Numbered from the stretch's first letter, positions 9,168 to 17,268 are shown. The stretch is DNA of 64,000 bases from an uncultured Bacilli bacterium (GCA_934167485.1 CAKPKL010000005.1:62001-126000), one strand, 5' to 3'. Made by a program: numbers and translations. The notes: a model not told the origin generated them from the sequence alone.

Positions 9168-9470
9168 ATGAGAAATTATGAAATTATGTTCATAGTAAGA
9201 CCAACACTTGGAGAAGATGAAATAAAAAAAGTTGCATCTAATTTCCAAAAAACTTTAGAAACTAATGGAGCTAAAGTAACAAATGTTGATGCTTGGGGAC
9301 AAAAACAATTAGCATACGAAATCAAAGTTGGAAACAATACTTACAAAAGTGGATATTACTTCGTAGTTAACATTGAAGCTGGTGACGATAAAGCCGTTAA
9401 AGAATTTGATCGTTTAGCTTTAATTAACAATGACATTGTTAGACATTTAATAATTAACAAGGAAGACTAA
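9168..9470 (+). CDS. rpsF: 30S ribosomal protein S6
   Basis: The 100-residue protein begins MRNYEIMFIVRP, the standard S6 start, and continues with the single ferredoxin-like domain that pairs with S18 on the 30S platform. It opens the conserved rpsF-ssb-rpsR operon, 11 bases ahead of ssb. An AAGGAGGTG site sits 8 bases upstream. No acidic C-terminal tail is present; the protein ends NKED. Confidence 0.98.
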   Translation: MRNYEIMFIVRPTLGEDEIKKVASNFQKTLETNGAKVTNVDAWGQKQLAYEIKVGNNTYKSGYYFVVNIEAGDDKAVKEFDRLALINNDIVRHLIINKED

Positions 9471-9481
9471 GAGGTGAATCT

Positions 9482-9937
9482 ATGAATAAAGTAGTATTAG
9501 TAGGAAGATTAACTGCTAAACCAGAATTACGTTATACACCACAGAATACAGCATTTACAAGATTTAGCGTTGCTGTAAATAGAAATTTTACAAATGCTGA
9601 TGGTAAGAGAGATGCTGATTTTATAAATGTAGTAGCATGGCGTAAACAAGCAGAAACTATATCAAAATTTTTTGATAAAGGAAATTTAATTGCCCTAGAG
9701 GGTAGATTACAAACTGGAAGTTATGATGACAAGGATGGAAACAAAAGATATACAGTTGATGTTGCTTTAGATAATTTTGAATTTGTTGAAAGTAAGAGTG
9801 CAAGAGCAGCTTCTACAACAACTTCAAATGAACCAACACCATATGATTATCAAGAGTCAAATTCAGTAAACGTAGAGAATGATCCTTTTGCAGAGTTTGG
9901 TGATAGTGTTTCTATAGATGATAATTTCCTAGAATAA
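9482..9937 (+). CDS. ssb: Single-stranded DNA-binding protein
   Basis: The 151-residue protein has a complete OB-fold (MNKVVLVGRLTAKPELRYTPQ, then DFINVVAWRKQAETISKFF, then GRLQTGSYDDKDG) over residues 1-105, and a flexible tail. SSB binds ssDNA as a tetramer and recruits repair and replication proteins through its acidic tip. Here the tip ends DDNFLE, not the usual DDDLPF, which may weaken or alter partner binding. The location between rpsF and rpsR is the normal Firmicutes one. Confidence 0.97.
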   Translation: MNKVVLVGRLTAKPELRYTPQNTAFTRFSVAVNRNFTNADGKRDADFINVVAWRKQAETISKFFDKGNLIALEGRLQTGSYDDKDGNKRYTVDVALDNFEFVESKSARAASTTTSNEPTPYDYQESNSVNVENDPFAEFGDSVSIDDNFLE

Positions 9938-9951
9938 TAGGAGGAAATAAT

Positions 9952-10170
9952 ATGGCAGAGTTTTATAGAAAAAAGAAAAAAATATGTCAAATGTGTGCTG
10001 GAAAAGATGTTGACTACAAAAATGTAGAAGTTATAAAAAAATATGTAAGCGCTGATAAAGGTAAAATATTACCAAGAAGAATAACAGGTGCTTGCGCTAA
10101 ACATCAAAGACATATAGCTACACAAGTTAAATATGCTAGACATATGGCTTTAATACCATTTGTTAAATAA
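9952..10170 (+). CDS. rpsR: 30S ribosomal protein S18
   Basis: This 72-residue basic protein follows TAGGAGGAAA. It contains CQMCAGKDVDYKN and the conserved core ILPRRITGACAKHQRHIATQVKYARHMALIPF. Cys14, Cys17 and a third Cys in GACAKH keep the zinc-binding-like arrangement seen in some S18 proteins. It is the last gene of the rpsF operon and ends directly at a terminator hairpin. Confidence 0.98.
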   Translation: MAEFYRKKKKICQMCAGKDVDYKNVEVIKKYVSADKGKILPRRITGACAKHQRHIATQVKYARHMALIPFVK

Positions 10171-10194
10171 GATAGAATAAAGTTCTATCTTTTA
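10171..10194 (+). terminator. rpsF-ssb-rpsR terminator
   Basis: GATAGAA (10171-10177) pairs with TTCTATC (10183-10189), loop of 5, then TTTTA. Confidence 0.8.
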
Positions 10195-10196
10195 AT

Positions 10197-10224
10197 TTGA
10201 CAAAAAAATAAAATGTGTTATTAT
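10197..10224 (+). promoter_or_regulatory. Promoter of the sigma-70 factor gene
   Basis: TTGACA (10197-10202), 16-base spacer, TATTAT (10219-10224). The perfect -35 box begins in the T-tail of the preceding terminator. Confidence 0.7.
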
Positions 10225-10247
10225 ATATTGACTGAAAAGAGGGCTAT

Positions 10248-11291
10248 ATGGAAAAAATAGATGAAATAATAAAATGTGCAAAACAAAATAATAATAAAAT
10301 TACTATAGAAATGTTAGACAATTTTAATATAAAAGAAAATGAATTTTCTGAAATTATAGATAAATTAAAATCAGAGGGGATTATAATAGAAAGTGAAACA
10401 TTAATAGATGATAACATTAATTGTAATGAAGAAATTGAGACGGATTTAGTTACTACTTTAATAAATGAATTAAAAACTATTCCTATGTTAACTCGTGAAC
10501 AAAATTTAGAATTACTAAAGGAATATGCAAATGGTAATCTTGAGGCAAAAGATAAAATTATGAATGGAAATTTGCGTTTGGTTTTATCAATAGCGGCTAA
10601 ATATAATAATACTATAACTAATAAAGGATCTGGATTGGGATTATTAGATTTTTTCCAAGAAGGCTGTATTGGTATGGATAAAGCAATAAATAAATTTGAT
10701 GTTAGTAAGGGTTATCAATTTTCAACATATGCTACTTGGTGGATTAGACAAGCAATATCTAGAGCAAACATGGATAAATCTAGAACTATAAGATTACCAG
10801 TGCATGAAATAGAATTTATGAACAGATTAAAAAAGTTTATTATAGAATATTCATCAAAAAATGGTGATGCTCCTACTTATAAACAAATGGCACAACATTT
10901 AGGAGTAACAGAAGCAAAAATTAATCAAGCTTTATGCTGTTCTGAAGATGTATTGAGTTTAGAGCATAATGTAAATAACGAGGACGATTCTACTCTTGAA
11001 GATTTTGTTGCTGATACAACAGATGATGTTTACATAGGTTTAGAACAAAAAATGTGTTACCAAGAATTGCACAATATAATTAAAAATAGATTGAATGAAC
11101 GAGAACAATATGTAATAAATCATAGATATGGTATAAGTGATGGAAAAAATTGGACATTAGAGGACATAGGACATGGTTTAAAAGTAACAAGGGAAAGAGT
11201 TAGACAAATAGAAGCAAAAGCATTAAAGAAATTAAAACTTCCTTGTAAAAACGAATTCGGTGATGATGTAGAAATATTTTCAAAAAGGTAG
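10248..11291 (+). CDS. RNA polymerase sigma-70 family factor, RpoD-like
   Basis: The 347-residue protein has a region 1.1-like start (about 1-55), regions 1.2-2.4 (about 65-190; DFFQEGCIGMDKAINKFD, YQFSTYATWWIRQAISRA), region 3 (about 190-255) and region 4 (about 265-335; REQYVINHRYGISDG, then VTRERVRQIEAKALKKLKL). Region 2 resembles housekeeping RpoD closely. The stretch between LSIAAKY and LDFFQEG (NNTITNKGSGLGL) is longer and unlike the usual YVGRGMLF. Without dnaG or other rpoD neighbours it could be the primary sigma factor or a group 2 paralogue. It starts after a weak GAGGGC site. Confidence 0.9.
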   Translation: MEKIDEIIKCAKQNNNKITIEMLDNFNIKENEFSEIIDKLKSEGIIIESETLIDDNINCNEEIETDLVTTLINELKTIPMLTREQNLELLKEYANGNLEAKDKIMNGNLRLVLSIAAKYNNTITNKGSGLGLLDFFQEGCIGMDKAINKFDVSKGYQFSTYATWWIRQAISRANMDKSRTIRLPVHEIEFMNRLKKFIIEYSSKNGDAPTYKQMAQHLGVTEAKINQALCCSEDVLSLEHNVNNEDDSTLEDFVADTTDDVYIGLEQKMCYQELHNIIKNRLNEREQYVINHRYGISDGKNWTLEDIGHGLKVTRERVRQIEAKALKKLKLPCKNEFGDDVEIFSKR

Positions 11292-11306
11292 TTATTACCT
11301 TTTTAT
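11282..11306. terminator. Sigma gene terminator
   Basis: AAAAAGGTA (11282-11290) pairs with TACCTTTTT (11296-11304) around a 5-base loop. It overlaps the stop codon and may also end the convergent gene. Confidence 0.75.
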
Positions 11307-11590
11307 TTATAGTTTGAAAATATATTATTTATTTCTTTTTTTATGTTGTTTACAGAATTTATTAAGTCGTTGTCGTTTATGACATGTGAATTATATTCAT
11401 TAGCTGTTTTATTTCTGTTATTTAATAATTGTTGTTGTGCACTATTTGTACACAGTGCTTGACCAACTAACATAAACCAGTTACCAAGTGAGTTTTGTTC
11501 TGCGGGTGTTAAATCATCACAAAGCAATATTCCAATAATAAATGCTGATGAAGAATATATAGGAGCAGACACACTTGGAACTAATTTCAT
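11303..11590 (-). CDS. Conserved-looking small protein, unknown function
   Basis: The 95-residue protein starts at 11590 after GGTGATACC. It has a hydrophobic N-terminal third (SSSAFIIGILLCDDLTPAEQNSLGNWFMLVGQALCTNSAQQQLL) and a polar, asparagine-rich coiled C-terminal half ending NNIFSNYK. The segment DDLTPAEQNSLGNWF looks like a short amphipathic helix pair rather than a membrane span. No family recognised. It is divergent from the S10 operon and shares its terminator region with the sigma gene. The ribosome binding site and codon use support a real gene. Confidence 0.6.
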   Translation of the reverse strand: MKLVPSVSAPIYSSSAFIIGILLCDDLTPAEQNSLGNWFMLVGQALCTNSAQQQLLNNRNKTANEYNSHVINDNDLINSVNNIKKEINNIFSNYK

Positions 11591-11642
11591 GGTATCACCA
11601 ATAAATAATATTAAAAAAAATGAAAAAAAGCATAAAAAAGTG

Positions 11643-11671
11643 TTGATTTTTTTGAGTAAATCGCGTATAAT
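11643..11671 (+). promoter_or_regulatory. Promoter of the S10-spc-alpha ribosomal super-operon
   Basis: TTGATT (11643-11648), 17-base spacer, TATAAT (11666-11671), about 130 bases before rpsJ. Confidence 0.8.
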
Positions 11672-11677
11672 CTTGTA

Positions 11678-11800
11678 TGTGTGACGAGCGTAGATGTGTA
11701 AGGTTGCTGATACGCCAGGTTAAGTTGTAATAAATTTAAATGGCAAATTAGGTTTTTACACGGAGCGAGTCTATACTATGATATAGACGAAGGGAGGATA
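11678..11800 (+). promoter_or_regulatory. Structured rpsJ (S10 operon) leader RNA
   Basis: The leader of about 120 nt is richer in G and C than its surroundings, and contains GACGAGCGTAGATG, GGTTGCTGATACGCCAGG and CGGAGCGAGTC. A perfect hairpin GTCTATA/TATAGAC (11769-11775 with 11782-11788) stands before the ribosome binding site AGGGAGG. Bacterial S10 operons are often autoregulated by L4 through such leaders. The match to that class is inference. Confidence 0.55.
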
Positions 11801-11804
11801 CAAG

Positions 11805-12113
11805 ATGTCAAAAACTAAAATCAGAATCAAATTGAAAGCATTTGAACATAAAAGTTTAGACAAAGCTTGCGCTAAAATCGTTGAAACAGTTAAGAGAAAC
11901 GGTGGTACAGTAGTAGGACCAGTTCCACTACCAACTGAAGTTGAAAAAATCACTATTCTAAGAGCTGTTCATAAATATAAAGATTCGCGTGAACAATTTG
12001 AAAGAAGAACACACAAAAGACTTATTGATATCATTGATCCAGCAAAGGAAACTATTGAAGCTTTAGCTCATTTAGATATTCCAAGTGGTGTTGATATCAA
12101 AATAATTAAATAA
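11805..12113 (+). CDS. rpsJ: 30S ribosomal protein S10
   Basis: The 102-residue protein shows the S10 signature RIKLKAFEHKSLDKACAKIV and VHKYKDSREQFERRTHKRLIDI. It binds the 30S head and also forms the NusB-NusE antitermination unit. It is the first gene of the super-operon, preceded by AGGGAGGAT. There is no tuf gene directly upstream, unlike most Clostridia. Confidence 0.98.
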   Translation: MSKTKIRIKLKAFEHKSLDKACAKIVETVKRNGGTVVGPVPLPTEVEKITILRAVHKYKDSREQFERRTHKRLIDIIDPAKETIEALAHLDIPSGVDIKIIK

Positions 12114-12127
12114 TAGGAGGAGAAAAT

Positions 12128-12880
12128 ATGAAAGGAATCTTAGGTCGTAAAATTGGAATGACTCAAGTGTTTACTGAATCAGGTAAATTAATTCCTGTAA
12201 CTGTTGTTGAAGTTGAAAAAAATGTTGTAACTCAAATTAAAACAAAAGAAAACGATGGTTATGAAGCAATTCAATTAGGATTTGGAAATACTAGAGAAAA
12301 GTTAGCGACTAAAGCTTCTGCAGGACATTCTGCAAAAGCACAAACTACACCTAAGCGCTTCTTTAAAGAAATAAAAGGTGTAGATGTTAATTCATATTCT
12401 CTTGGTCAAGAAATAGGTGCTGACTTATTTACTCCAGGAGAAGTTGTTGATGTAACTGGAACTACTAAAGGAAAAGGGTTCCAAGGAGTTATCAAAAGAC
12501 ATGGACAATCAAGAGGACCTATGGGACATGGTTCACACTATCATAGAAGACCAGGTTCAATGGGTACAATGAGACCAATGCGTGTTTTCAAAGGTAAAAA
12601 ACTAGCAGGACATATGGGAACTCTTACAGTAACTATTCAAAACCTTGAAGTTGTTGCTGTAGACACTGAAAATAATGTAATATTAATAAGTGGTAATATA
12701 CCAGGACCAAAAAAAGGCTTAGTAATTATCAAGAGTGCTGTTAAAGCAAATGGAAAAGTAAACGAAATGGAAAACTTAATTTCATATGAAGTTGAAGAAC
12801 CAGTTGTTGAGGCAGTAACTGAAGCACCAGTGGTTGAAGAAACTGTTGAACAAACAGAAACTACTAAGGAAGAAAATTAG
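12128..12880 (+). CDS. rplC: 50S ribosomal protein L3 with acidic C-terminal tail
   Basis: The first ~210 residues are a standard L3, with start KGILGRKIGMTQVF and the central loop GQSRGPMGHGSHYHRRPGSMG that reaches toward the peptidyl transferase centre. The 250-residue product carries an extra tail of about 35 residues rich in Glu, Val and Thr (EEPVVEAVTEAP and similar). Such acidic tails are variable between species and probably disordered. The gene sits 14 bases after rpsJ, before rplD. Confidence 0.98.
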   Translation: MKGILGRKIGMTQVFTESGKLIPVTVVEVEKNVVTQIKTKENDGYEAIQLGFGNTREKLATKASAGHSAKAQTTPKRFFKEIKGVDVNSYSLGQEIGADLFTPGEVVDVTGTTKGKGFQGVIKRHGQSRGPMGHGSHYHRRPGSMGTMRPMRVFKGKKLAGHMGTLTVTIQNLEVVAVDTENNVILISGNIPGPKKGLVIIKSAVKANGKVNEMENLISYEVEEPVVEAVTEAPVVEETVEQTETTKEEN

Positions 12881-12897
12881 TAGGGAGGATACATAAT

Positions 12898-13521
12898 ATG
12901 AGTAAAATAAATGTATTAAATATAAATGGTGAAAAAATAAAAGATATTACATTAAATAAAGAAGTGTTTGGTATAGTTCCAAATGATGCAGTATTATATG
13001 ATGCTATTAAATTAGCACAAAATAATGCTCGTCAAGCAACAAAAGGTGTTAAAGGACGTTCAGATGTTTCTGGAGGAGGAAGAAAACCTTGGAGACAAAA
13101 AGGAACAGGACGTGCTCGTCAAGGTTCAACAAGAGCACCACATTGGTATCATGGTGGTTGGGCATTTGGTAACCAATCAAGAAACTATGAAGTTAAACAA
13201 AATAGAAAAGAAAGAGCTTTAGCACTTAAATCTGCTTTAGCTTACAAAGTTATTAATAAAGAATTAGTTGTTGTTGATGAATTTAAATTAGAAACAGCTA
13301 AAACAAAAGATGTTAAGAACTTATTAAATAATTTTAAAGTTGAAAGAAACGTATTAATAATTGTTTCAGAATTAAATGATAATTTAATTTTAGCAACTCG
13401 TAATTTAAATAATGTACTATTATTACAAGTTGATGAAATCAATGTATTAGATTTAGTTTCTGCTAACTTAGTAATAGTAGAAGAATCTGCTGTTAAGAAA
13501 ATAGAGGAGGCTTTAGTATAA
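12898..13521 (+). CDS. rplD: 50S ribosomal protein L4
   Basis: The 207-residue protein has the L4 loop signature RQATKGVKGRSDVSGGGRKPWRQKGTGRARQGSTRAPHW in two halves around residues 43-81, which lines the exit tunnel. The C-terminal globular part ends EEALV. In several bacteria L4 binds the S10 leader to repress its own operon. Its stop overlaps the rplW start by one base. Confidence 0.98.
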   Translation: MSKINVLNINGEKIKDITLNKEVFGIVPNDAVLYDAIKLAQNNARQATKGVKGRSDVSGGGRKPWRQKGTGRARQGSTRAPHWYHGGWAFGNQSRNYEVKQNRKERALALKSALAYKVINKELVVVDEFKLETAKTKDVKNLLNNFKVERNVLIIVSELNDNLILATRNLNNVLLLQVDEINVLDLVSANLVIVEESAVKKIEEALV

Positions 13522-13802
13522 TGAATAATTATAGAGAAATTATAAAAGCTCCGATTATTACTGAAAAGACTGCATCTTTAAGTGAAAACGGAAACGTTGT
13601 TACTTTCAGTGTAGATCCAAAAGCAAATAAAACACAAATTAAACAAGCTGTAGAAAAATTATTCAACGTTAAAGTTGAAAGCGTTAATACAATAAATGTT
13701 CATCCAAGAAAGAAAAGAGTTGGACGTTATAGTGGATTAACTAATAGAAAGAAAAAAGCTATAGTTAAATTAAAAGAAGGAAGTTCAATAGAACTAAACT
13801 AA
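13521..13802 (+). CDS. rplW: 50S ribosomal protein L23
   Basis: This 93-residue protein has IIKAPIITEKTASLSE and the loop NTINVHPRKKRVGRYSG. L23 sits at the tunnel exit and docks trigger factor and SRP. ATG overlaps the rplD stop (TAATG). The AGGAGG site lies inside rplD (13504-13509). Confidence 0.98.
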   Translation: MNNYREIIKAPIITEKTASLSENGNVVTFSVDPKANKTQIKQAVEKLFNVKVESVNTINVHPRKKRVGRYSGLTNRKKKAIVKLKEGSSIELN

Positions 13803-13820
13803 TCTAAGGGAGGAAATACA

Positions 13821-14651
13821 ATGGCAATCAAAAGTTATAAATCAACAACTAATGGTAGACGTGGTATGACTACTTTAGATAATAGTGAATTAACTAAAGT
13901 AGCACCAGAGAAATCACTTCTTGTTACATTAAAGAAAAATGGTGGACGTAATAATCAAGGTAAAATAACTGTTCGTCATCAAGGCGGAGGAGCTAAGAGA
14001 AAGTATCGTATTATAGATTTTAAAAGAACTAAAGATGGAGTAGTTGGTACTGTTTCATCAATAGAATACGATCCAAATAGATCATCTAATATTGCGTTAA
14101 TTAAATATGCAGATGGAGAAAAAACTTATATAATTGCTCCAAAAGGATTAAAAGTTGGAGATAAAATTGAAAGTGGAGAATCTGCAGATATAAAAGTAGG
14201 TAACTGTTTACCACTAGCAAATATACCAGAAGGAACTTTAGTTCACTGTGTTGAACTTAAAGCTGGTAAAGGAGCACAAATGGCTCGTTCAGCAGGATCA
14301 AGCGTTCAAATACTTGGTTTTGAAGGAAGATATGCATTACTTCGTTTAACAAGTGGAGAAGTTCGTAAAGTTTTAAGTACTTGTCGCGCTGTTATAGGTG
14401 AAGTAGGAAATGAAGATCATGAATTAGTAAATTTAGGTAAAGCTGGTCGTAAGAGACATATGGGCGTTCGTCCAACAGTTCGTGGATCAGTTATGAACCC
14501 TAATGATCACCCTCATGGTGGTGGTGAAGGTAGAGCTCCAATCGGACATAAAGGACCTCTTACACCTTGGGGTAAACCTGCACTTGGTTACAAAACTCGT
14601 AAAGGTAAAAAACAATCAGATGACTTAATAGTACATCGCCGTAAAAAATAG
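13821..14651 (+). CDS. rplB: 50S ribosomal protein L2
   Basis: At 276 residues it has normal length. Core motifs include GGGAKRKYRIIDFKR, EYDPNRSSNIALI, and the C-terminal VRGSVMNPNDHPHGGGEG followed by RRKK. The histidine in HPHGGGEG is the conserved one close to the peptidyl transferase centre. The next gene, rpsS, follows after 16 bases. Confidence 0.99.
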   Translation: MAIKSYKSTTNGRRGMTTLDNSELTKVAPEKSLLVTLKKNGGRNNQGKITVRHQGGGAKRKYRIIDFKRTKDGVVGTVSSIEYDPNRSSNIALIKYADGEKTYIIAPKGLKVGDKIESGESADIKVGNCLPLANIPEGTLVHCVELKAGKGAQMARSAGSSVQILGFEGRYALLRLTSGEVRKVLSTCRAVIGEVGNEDHELVNLGKAGRKRHMGVRPTVRGSVMNPNDHPHGGGEGRAPIGHKGPLTPWGKPALGYKTRKGKKQSDDLIVHRRKK

Positions 14652-14667
14652 GAAAGGATGGTAGACA

Positions 14668-14940
14668 ATGGGTAGAAGTTTAAAAAAAGGACCTTTTGCT
14701 GATGAAAGTTTAATGGCAAAAGTAAAGAAAGTAAATGAAGCTAGTAAAAAAGAAGTTATAAAGACTTGGTCACGCCGTTCAACAATATTTCCTGAATTTA
14801 TAGGTAACACATTCGCTGTTCATAACGGAAAAGAATTTGTTCCAGTTTATGTTACTGAAGATATGGTAGGACATAAATTAGGAGAATTTGTGGCTACTCG
14901 TAAATTTGGTGGTCATGGCGATGACAAAATAAAGAAATAA
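14668..14940 (+). CDS. rpsS: 30S ribosomal protein S19
   Basis: The 90-residue protein opens GRSLKKGPFADESLM and contains KTWSRRSTIFPEFIGNTFAVHNG and GHKLGEFVATRKFGGH, all standard for S19 in the 30S head next to S13. GGAAAGGATGG is the ribosome binding site region, overlapping the rplB stop. Confidence 0.98.
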   Translation: MGRSLKKGPFADESLMAKVKKVNEASKKEVIKTWSRRSTIFPEFIGNTFAVHNGKEFVPVYVTEDMVGHKLGEFVATRKFGGHGDDKIKK

Positions 14941-14962
14941 AACCTAGGAAGGAAGGAATATA

Positions 14963-15298
14963 ATGGAAGCAAGAGCAATCGCAAAGGGACTTAGAATCCC
15001 TCCACGTAAAGCACGTCTAATAATTGATTTAGTTCGTGGTAAAGATGTGGTAGAAGCAGATAGAATTTGTAGAAATTACAATAGTGAAGCTGCTAGATTA
15101 ACTTTAAAAGTGTTAACTTCAGCTGTAGCAAATGCGGAGAACAACTTAGGTTTAGATAAAACTAAATTATATGTTAAGGAAGCATATGTTGACGAAGGAC
15201 AAACATTAAAAAGAATGAATTTTGGTTCTCGTGGACACGTAGATCCAATTAAAAAGAGAACAAGTCATATTACAATTGTTGTAAGTGAAAAAAACTAA
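14963..15298 (+). CDS. rplV: 50S ribosomal protein L22
   Basis: The 111-residue protein opens MEARAIAKGLRIPPRKARLIIDLVRGK in two recognisable blocks. The beta-hairpin that reaches into the exit tunnel is present (YVDEGQTLKRMNFGSRGHVDP). Mutations in this hairpin cause macrolide resistance in other bacteria; the hairpin here appears ordinary. Ribosome binding site GGAAGGA. Confidence 0.98.
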   Translation: MEARAIAKGLRIPPRKARLIIDLVRGKDVVEADRICRNYNSEAARLTLKVLTSAVANAENNLGLDKTKLYVKEAYVDEGQTLKRMNFGSRGHVDPIKKRTSHITIVVSEKN

Positions 15299-15316
15299 GG
15301 TAAAGGAGGAAAACTT

Positions 15317-15994
15317 GTGGGTCAAAAAGTTAGTCCAGTCGGACTTAGAATAGGCGTTAACAAATCTTGGCAATCAACTTGGTATGCAGAAGGAAAAGAA
15401 AATGCTAAATACCTAAAAAACGATGATAAGATTCGTAAAATGTTAGAGAAAAAACTAAAAGACGCATCAGTTTCAAGTATTCTTATTGAAAGAGACACTA
15501 AGAAGACTACTGTTGTTATAAATACAGCTAAACCTGGAGTAGTTATTGGACATGGTGGAGATGAAATAGAAAAAATAAAGAATGAATTAACTAAATTAGT
15601 TAATGAAAATATTCAAATCTCTATTAAAGAAGTTAAAAATCCAGATTTAGATGCTGCACTAGTTGCAGAAAATATTGCACGCCAAATAGAAGGACGTGTA
15701 TCATTTAGAATTGCTCAAAAGAGAGCAATAAGAAATACTATGAAAGCAGGAGCAAAAGGTATAACAACTTCTGTATCAGGACGTTTAGGAGGAGCTGATA
15801 TGGCTCGTACTGAAGGTTATACAGAAGGTAGTGTTCCTCGTCATACTTTAAGATCTGATATTGATTATGCTTGGAAAGAAGCTAATACAACTTATGGTAA
15901 AATAGGTGTTAAAGTATGGATTTGCAAAGGTGAAATACTTCCTGCTAAAAATAAGGGAGGTAATCAAGATGGCAGTAATTCCAAAAAGAACTAA
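15317..15994 (+). CDS. rpsC: 30S ribosomal protein S3
   Basis: The GTG start at 15317 follows AAAGGAGG. The 225-residue protein has the start GQKVSPVGLRIGVNKSWQS, a KH domain (KPGVVIGHGGDEIEKIK) and the C-terminal domain GAKGITTSVSGRLGGADMART. S3 forms part of the mRNA entry and helicase site. Its end overlaps the rplP start by 26 bases. Confidence 0.98.
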   Translation: MGQKVSPVGLRIGVNKSWQSTWYAEGKENAKYLKNDDKIRKMLEKKLKDASVSSILIERDTKKTTVVINTAKPGVVIGHGGDEIEKIKNELTKLVNENIQISIKEVKNPDLDAALVAENIARQIEGRVSFRIAQKRAIRNTMKAGAKGITTSVSGRLGGADMARTEGYTEGSVPRHTLRSDIDYAWKEANTTYGKIGVKVWICKGEILPAKNKGGNQDGSNSKKN

Positions 15995-16397
15995 ACATCG
16001 TTGTGTACATAGACTTCCTTATGATGGAAAAGCAAAAGGAAATACTAAATTAAACTTTGGTGAATATGGTTTAATGGCAATGGAAGGTGCTTGGATTACA
16101 GATAGACAAATAGAAGCAGCCAGAGTTGCTATGACTCGTTATATGAAACGTGGAGGAAAAGTTTGGATAAACATATTCCCACACTTATCATTAACTAAAA
16201 AACCACTTGAAACTCGTCAAGGTAAAGGTAAAGGTTCTCATGATGCATGGGTTGCAGTAGTTAAAGAAGGAAAAATTATGTTTGAAATAGGACAAGTAAG
16301 TGAAGAAGTTGCTCGTGAAGCATTAAGACTTGCTATGCATAAATTACCTATCAAATGTAAATTTGTAAAGAAAGAAAGCGGTGATTCTAATGACTAA
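15969..16397 (+). CDS. rplP: 50S ribosomal protein L16
   Basis: The start at 15969 (MAVIPKRTKHRC) lies 7 bases after AGGGAGGT and inside the end of rpsC. An earlier in-frame ATG at 15906 has no ribosome binding site and adds non-L16 residues. The 142-residue protein carries the standard motifs FGEYGLMAMEGAWITDRQIEAAR, KRGGKVWINIFPH and ETRQGKGKGSHDAWVAVVK. L16 helps position tRNA in the A site. Overlap with rpsC is a little longer than usual. Confidence 0.97.
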   Translation: MAVIPKRTKHRCVHRLPYDGKAKGNTKLNFGEYGLMAMEGAWITDRQIEAARVAMTRYMKRGGKVWINIFPHLSLTKKPLETRQGKGKGSHDAWVAVVKEGKIMFEIGQVSEEVAREALRLAMHKLPIKCKFVKKESGDSND

Positions 16398-16584
16398 TAA
16401 AGAAATAAGAGAAATGTCTAATGAAGAAATACTTTCAAAAATAGAAGAATCAAAAGAAGAATTATTTAACTTACGTTTTCAACAAGCTACAGGATCTTTA
16501 GAGAAACCTTCAAGAATTAATGAACTAAGAAAATTAGTTGCACGTATGAAAACAATCTTACGTGAAAGAGAATTAACTAAATAA
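16390..16584 (+). CDS. rpmC: 50S ribosomal protein L29
   Basis: The ATG at 16390 (MTNKEIREMSNEEI) has GGTGA at a normal distance and overlaps the end of rplP. A GTG at 16381 is in frame but lies within that site. The 64-residue protein has the two-helix L29 pattern with LFNLRFQQATGSLEKPSRI and VARMKTILRERE. It is located near the tunnel exit beside L23. Confidence 0.97.
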   Translation: MTNKEIREMSNEEILSKIEESKEELFNLRFQQATGSLEKPSRINELRKLVARMKTILRERELTK

Positions 16585-16595
16585 TAGGAGGAATT

Positions 16596-16856
16596 ATGAA
16601 AGAAAAAAGAACTCAAAAGTTAGTTGGAACTGTTGTAAGTGATGTTAATGATAAAACTATTACAGTTTTAGTTGAAACATACAAAAATGATAAATTATAT
16701 CATAAAAGAGTTAAATATTCAAAAAAATATACTGCACATGATGAAAAAAATATAGCTAAAAAAGGAGATAAAGTCCTTATAGCTGAAACAAGACCATTAT
16801 CAAAAACTAAACATTTCCGTTTAGTAGAAGTTGTAGAAAAAGCAATTATATTATAA
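16596..16856 (+). CDS. rpsQ: 30S ribosomal protein S17
   Basis: The 86-residue OB-fold protein includes KLVGTVVSDVNDKTITVLVE, KRVKYSKKYTAHDE and ETRPLSKTKHFRLVEVVEKA, the full S17 signature. It is a primary 16S rRNA binder. TAGGAGG lies just upstream. Confidence 0.98.
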   Translation: MKEKRTQKLVGTVVSDVNDKTITVLVETYKNDKLYHKRVKYSKKYTAHDEKNIAKKGDKVLIAETRPLSKTKHFRLVEVVEKAIIL

Positions 16857-16881
16857 TTGAACGAGTGAAGGAGGATAATAT

Positions 16882-17250
16882 ATGATTCAACAAGAAAGCC
16901 GTTTAAAGGTAGCTGACAACTCAGGAGCAAGAGAATTATCTGTAATTCGTGTTCTTGGTGGGTCAAAAGTTAAAACTGGTAATATTGGAGATATAGTTGT
17001 TGCTACTGTTAAAAAAGCAACACCTAACGGAACTGTTGGAAAAAGTAAAGTTGTTAAAGCAGTTGTTGTTAGAAGTAAATTTGGTCTAAGAAGAGAAGAT
17101 GGATCATACATCAAATTTGATGATAACGCAGCAGTTATAATCAAAGATGATAAGAGTCCAGTTGGAACTCGTGTATTTGGACCAGTAGCACGTGAATTGC
17201 GTGAATTAGGATTTAGTAAGATTATATCACTTGCTAAAGAAGTGTTATAG
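16882..17250 (+). CDS. rplN: 50S ribosomal protein L14
   Basis: At 122 residues this is the canonical length. Motifs include IQQESRLKVADNSGARELSVIRVLGG and the C-terminal DDKSPVGTRVFGPVARELRE. L14 lies at the subunit interface and binds the silencing factor RsfS in other bacteria. Ribosome binding site AAGGAGGA. Confidence 0.99.
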   Translation: MIQQESRLKVADNSGARELSVIRVLGGSKVKTGNIGDIVVATVKKATPNGTVGKSKVVKAVVVRSKFGLRREDGSYIKFDDNAAVIIKDDKSPVGTRVFGPVARELRELGFSKIISLAKEVL

Positions 17251-17268
17251 AGTTTGGAGGCAGAAAAC

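Noticed and set aside
8997..9248. Longer N-terminus for the CmpB-like membrane protein
   Set aside because: The extension runs antisense through the rpsF promoter and leader, has no ribosome binding site, and is not membrane-like; the start at 8996 fits.
13025..13222. 65-codon plus-strand frame inside rplD
   Set aside because: It lies in another frame of a conserved ribosomal gene, with no ribosome binding site.
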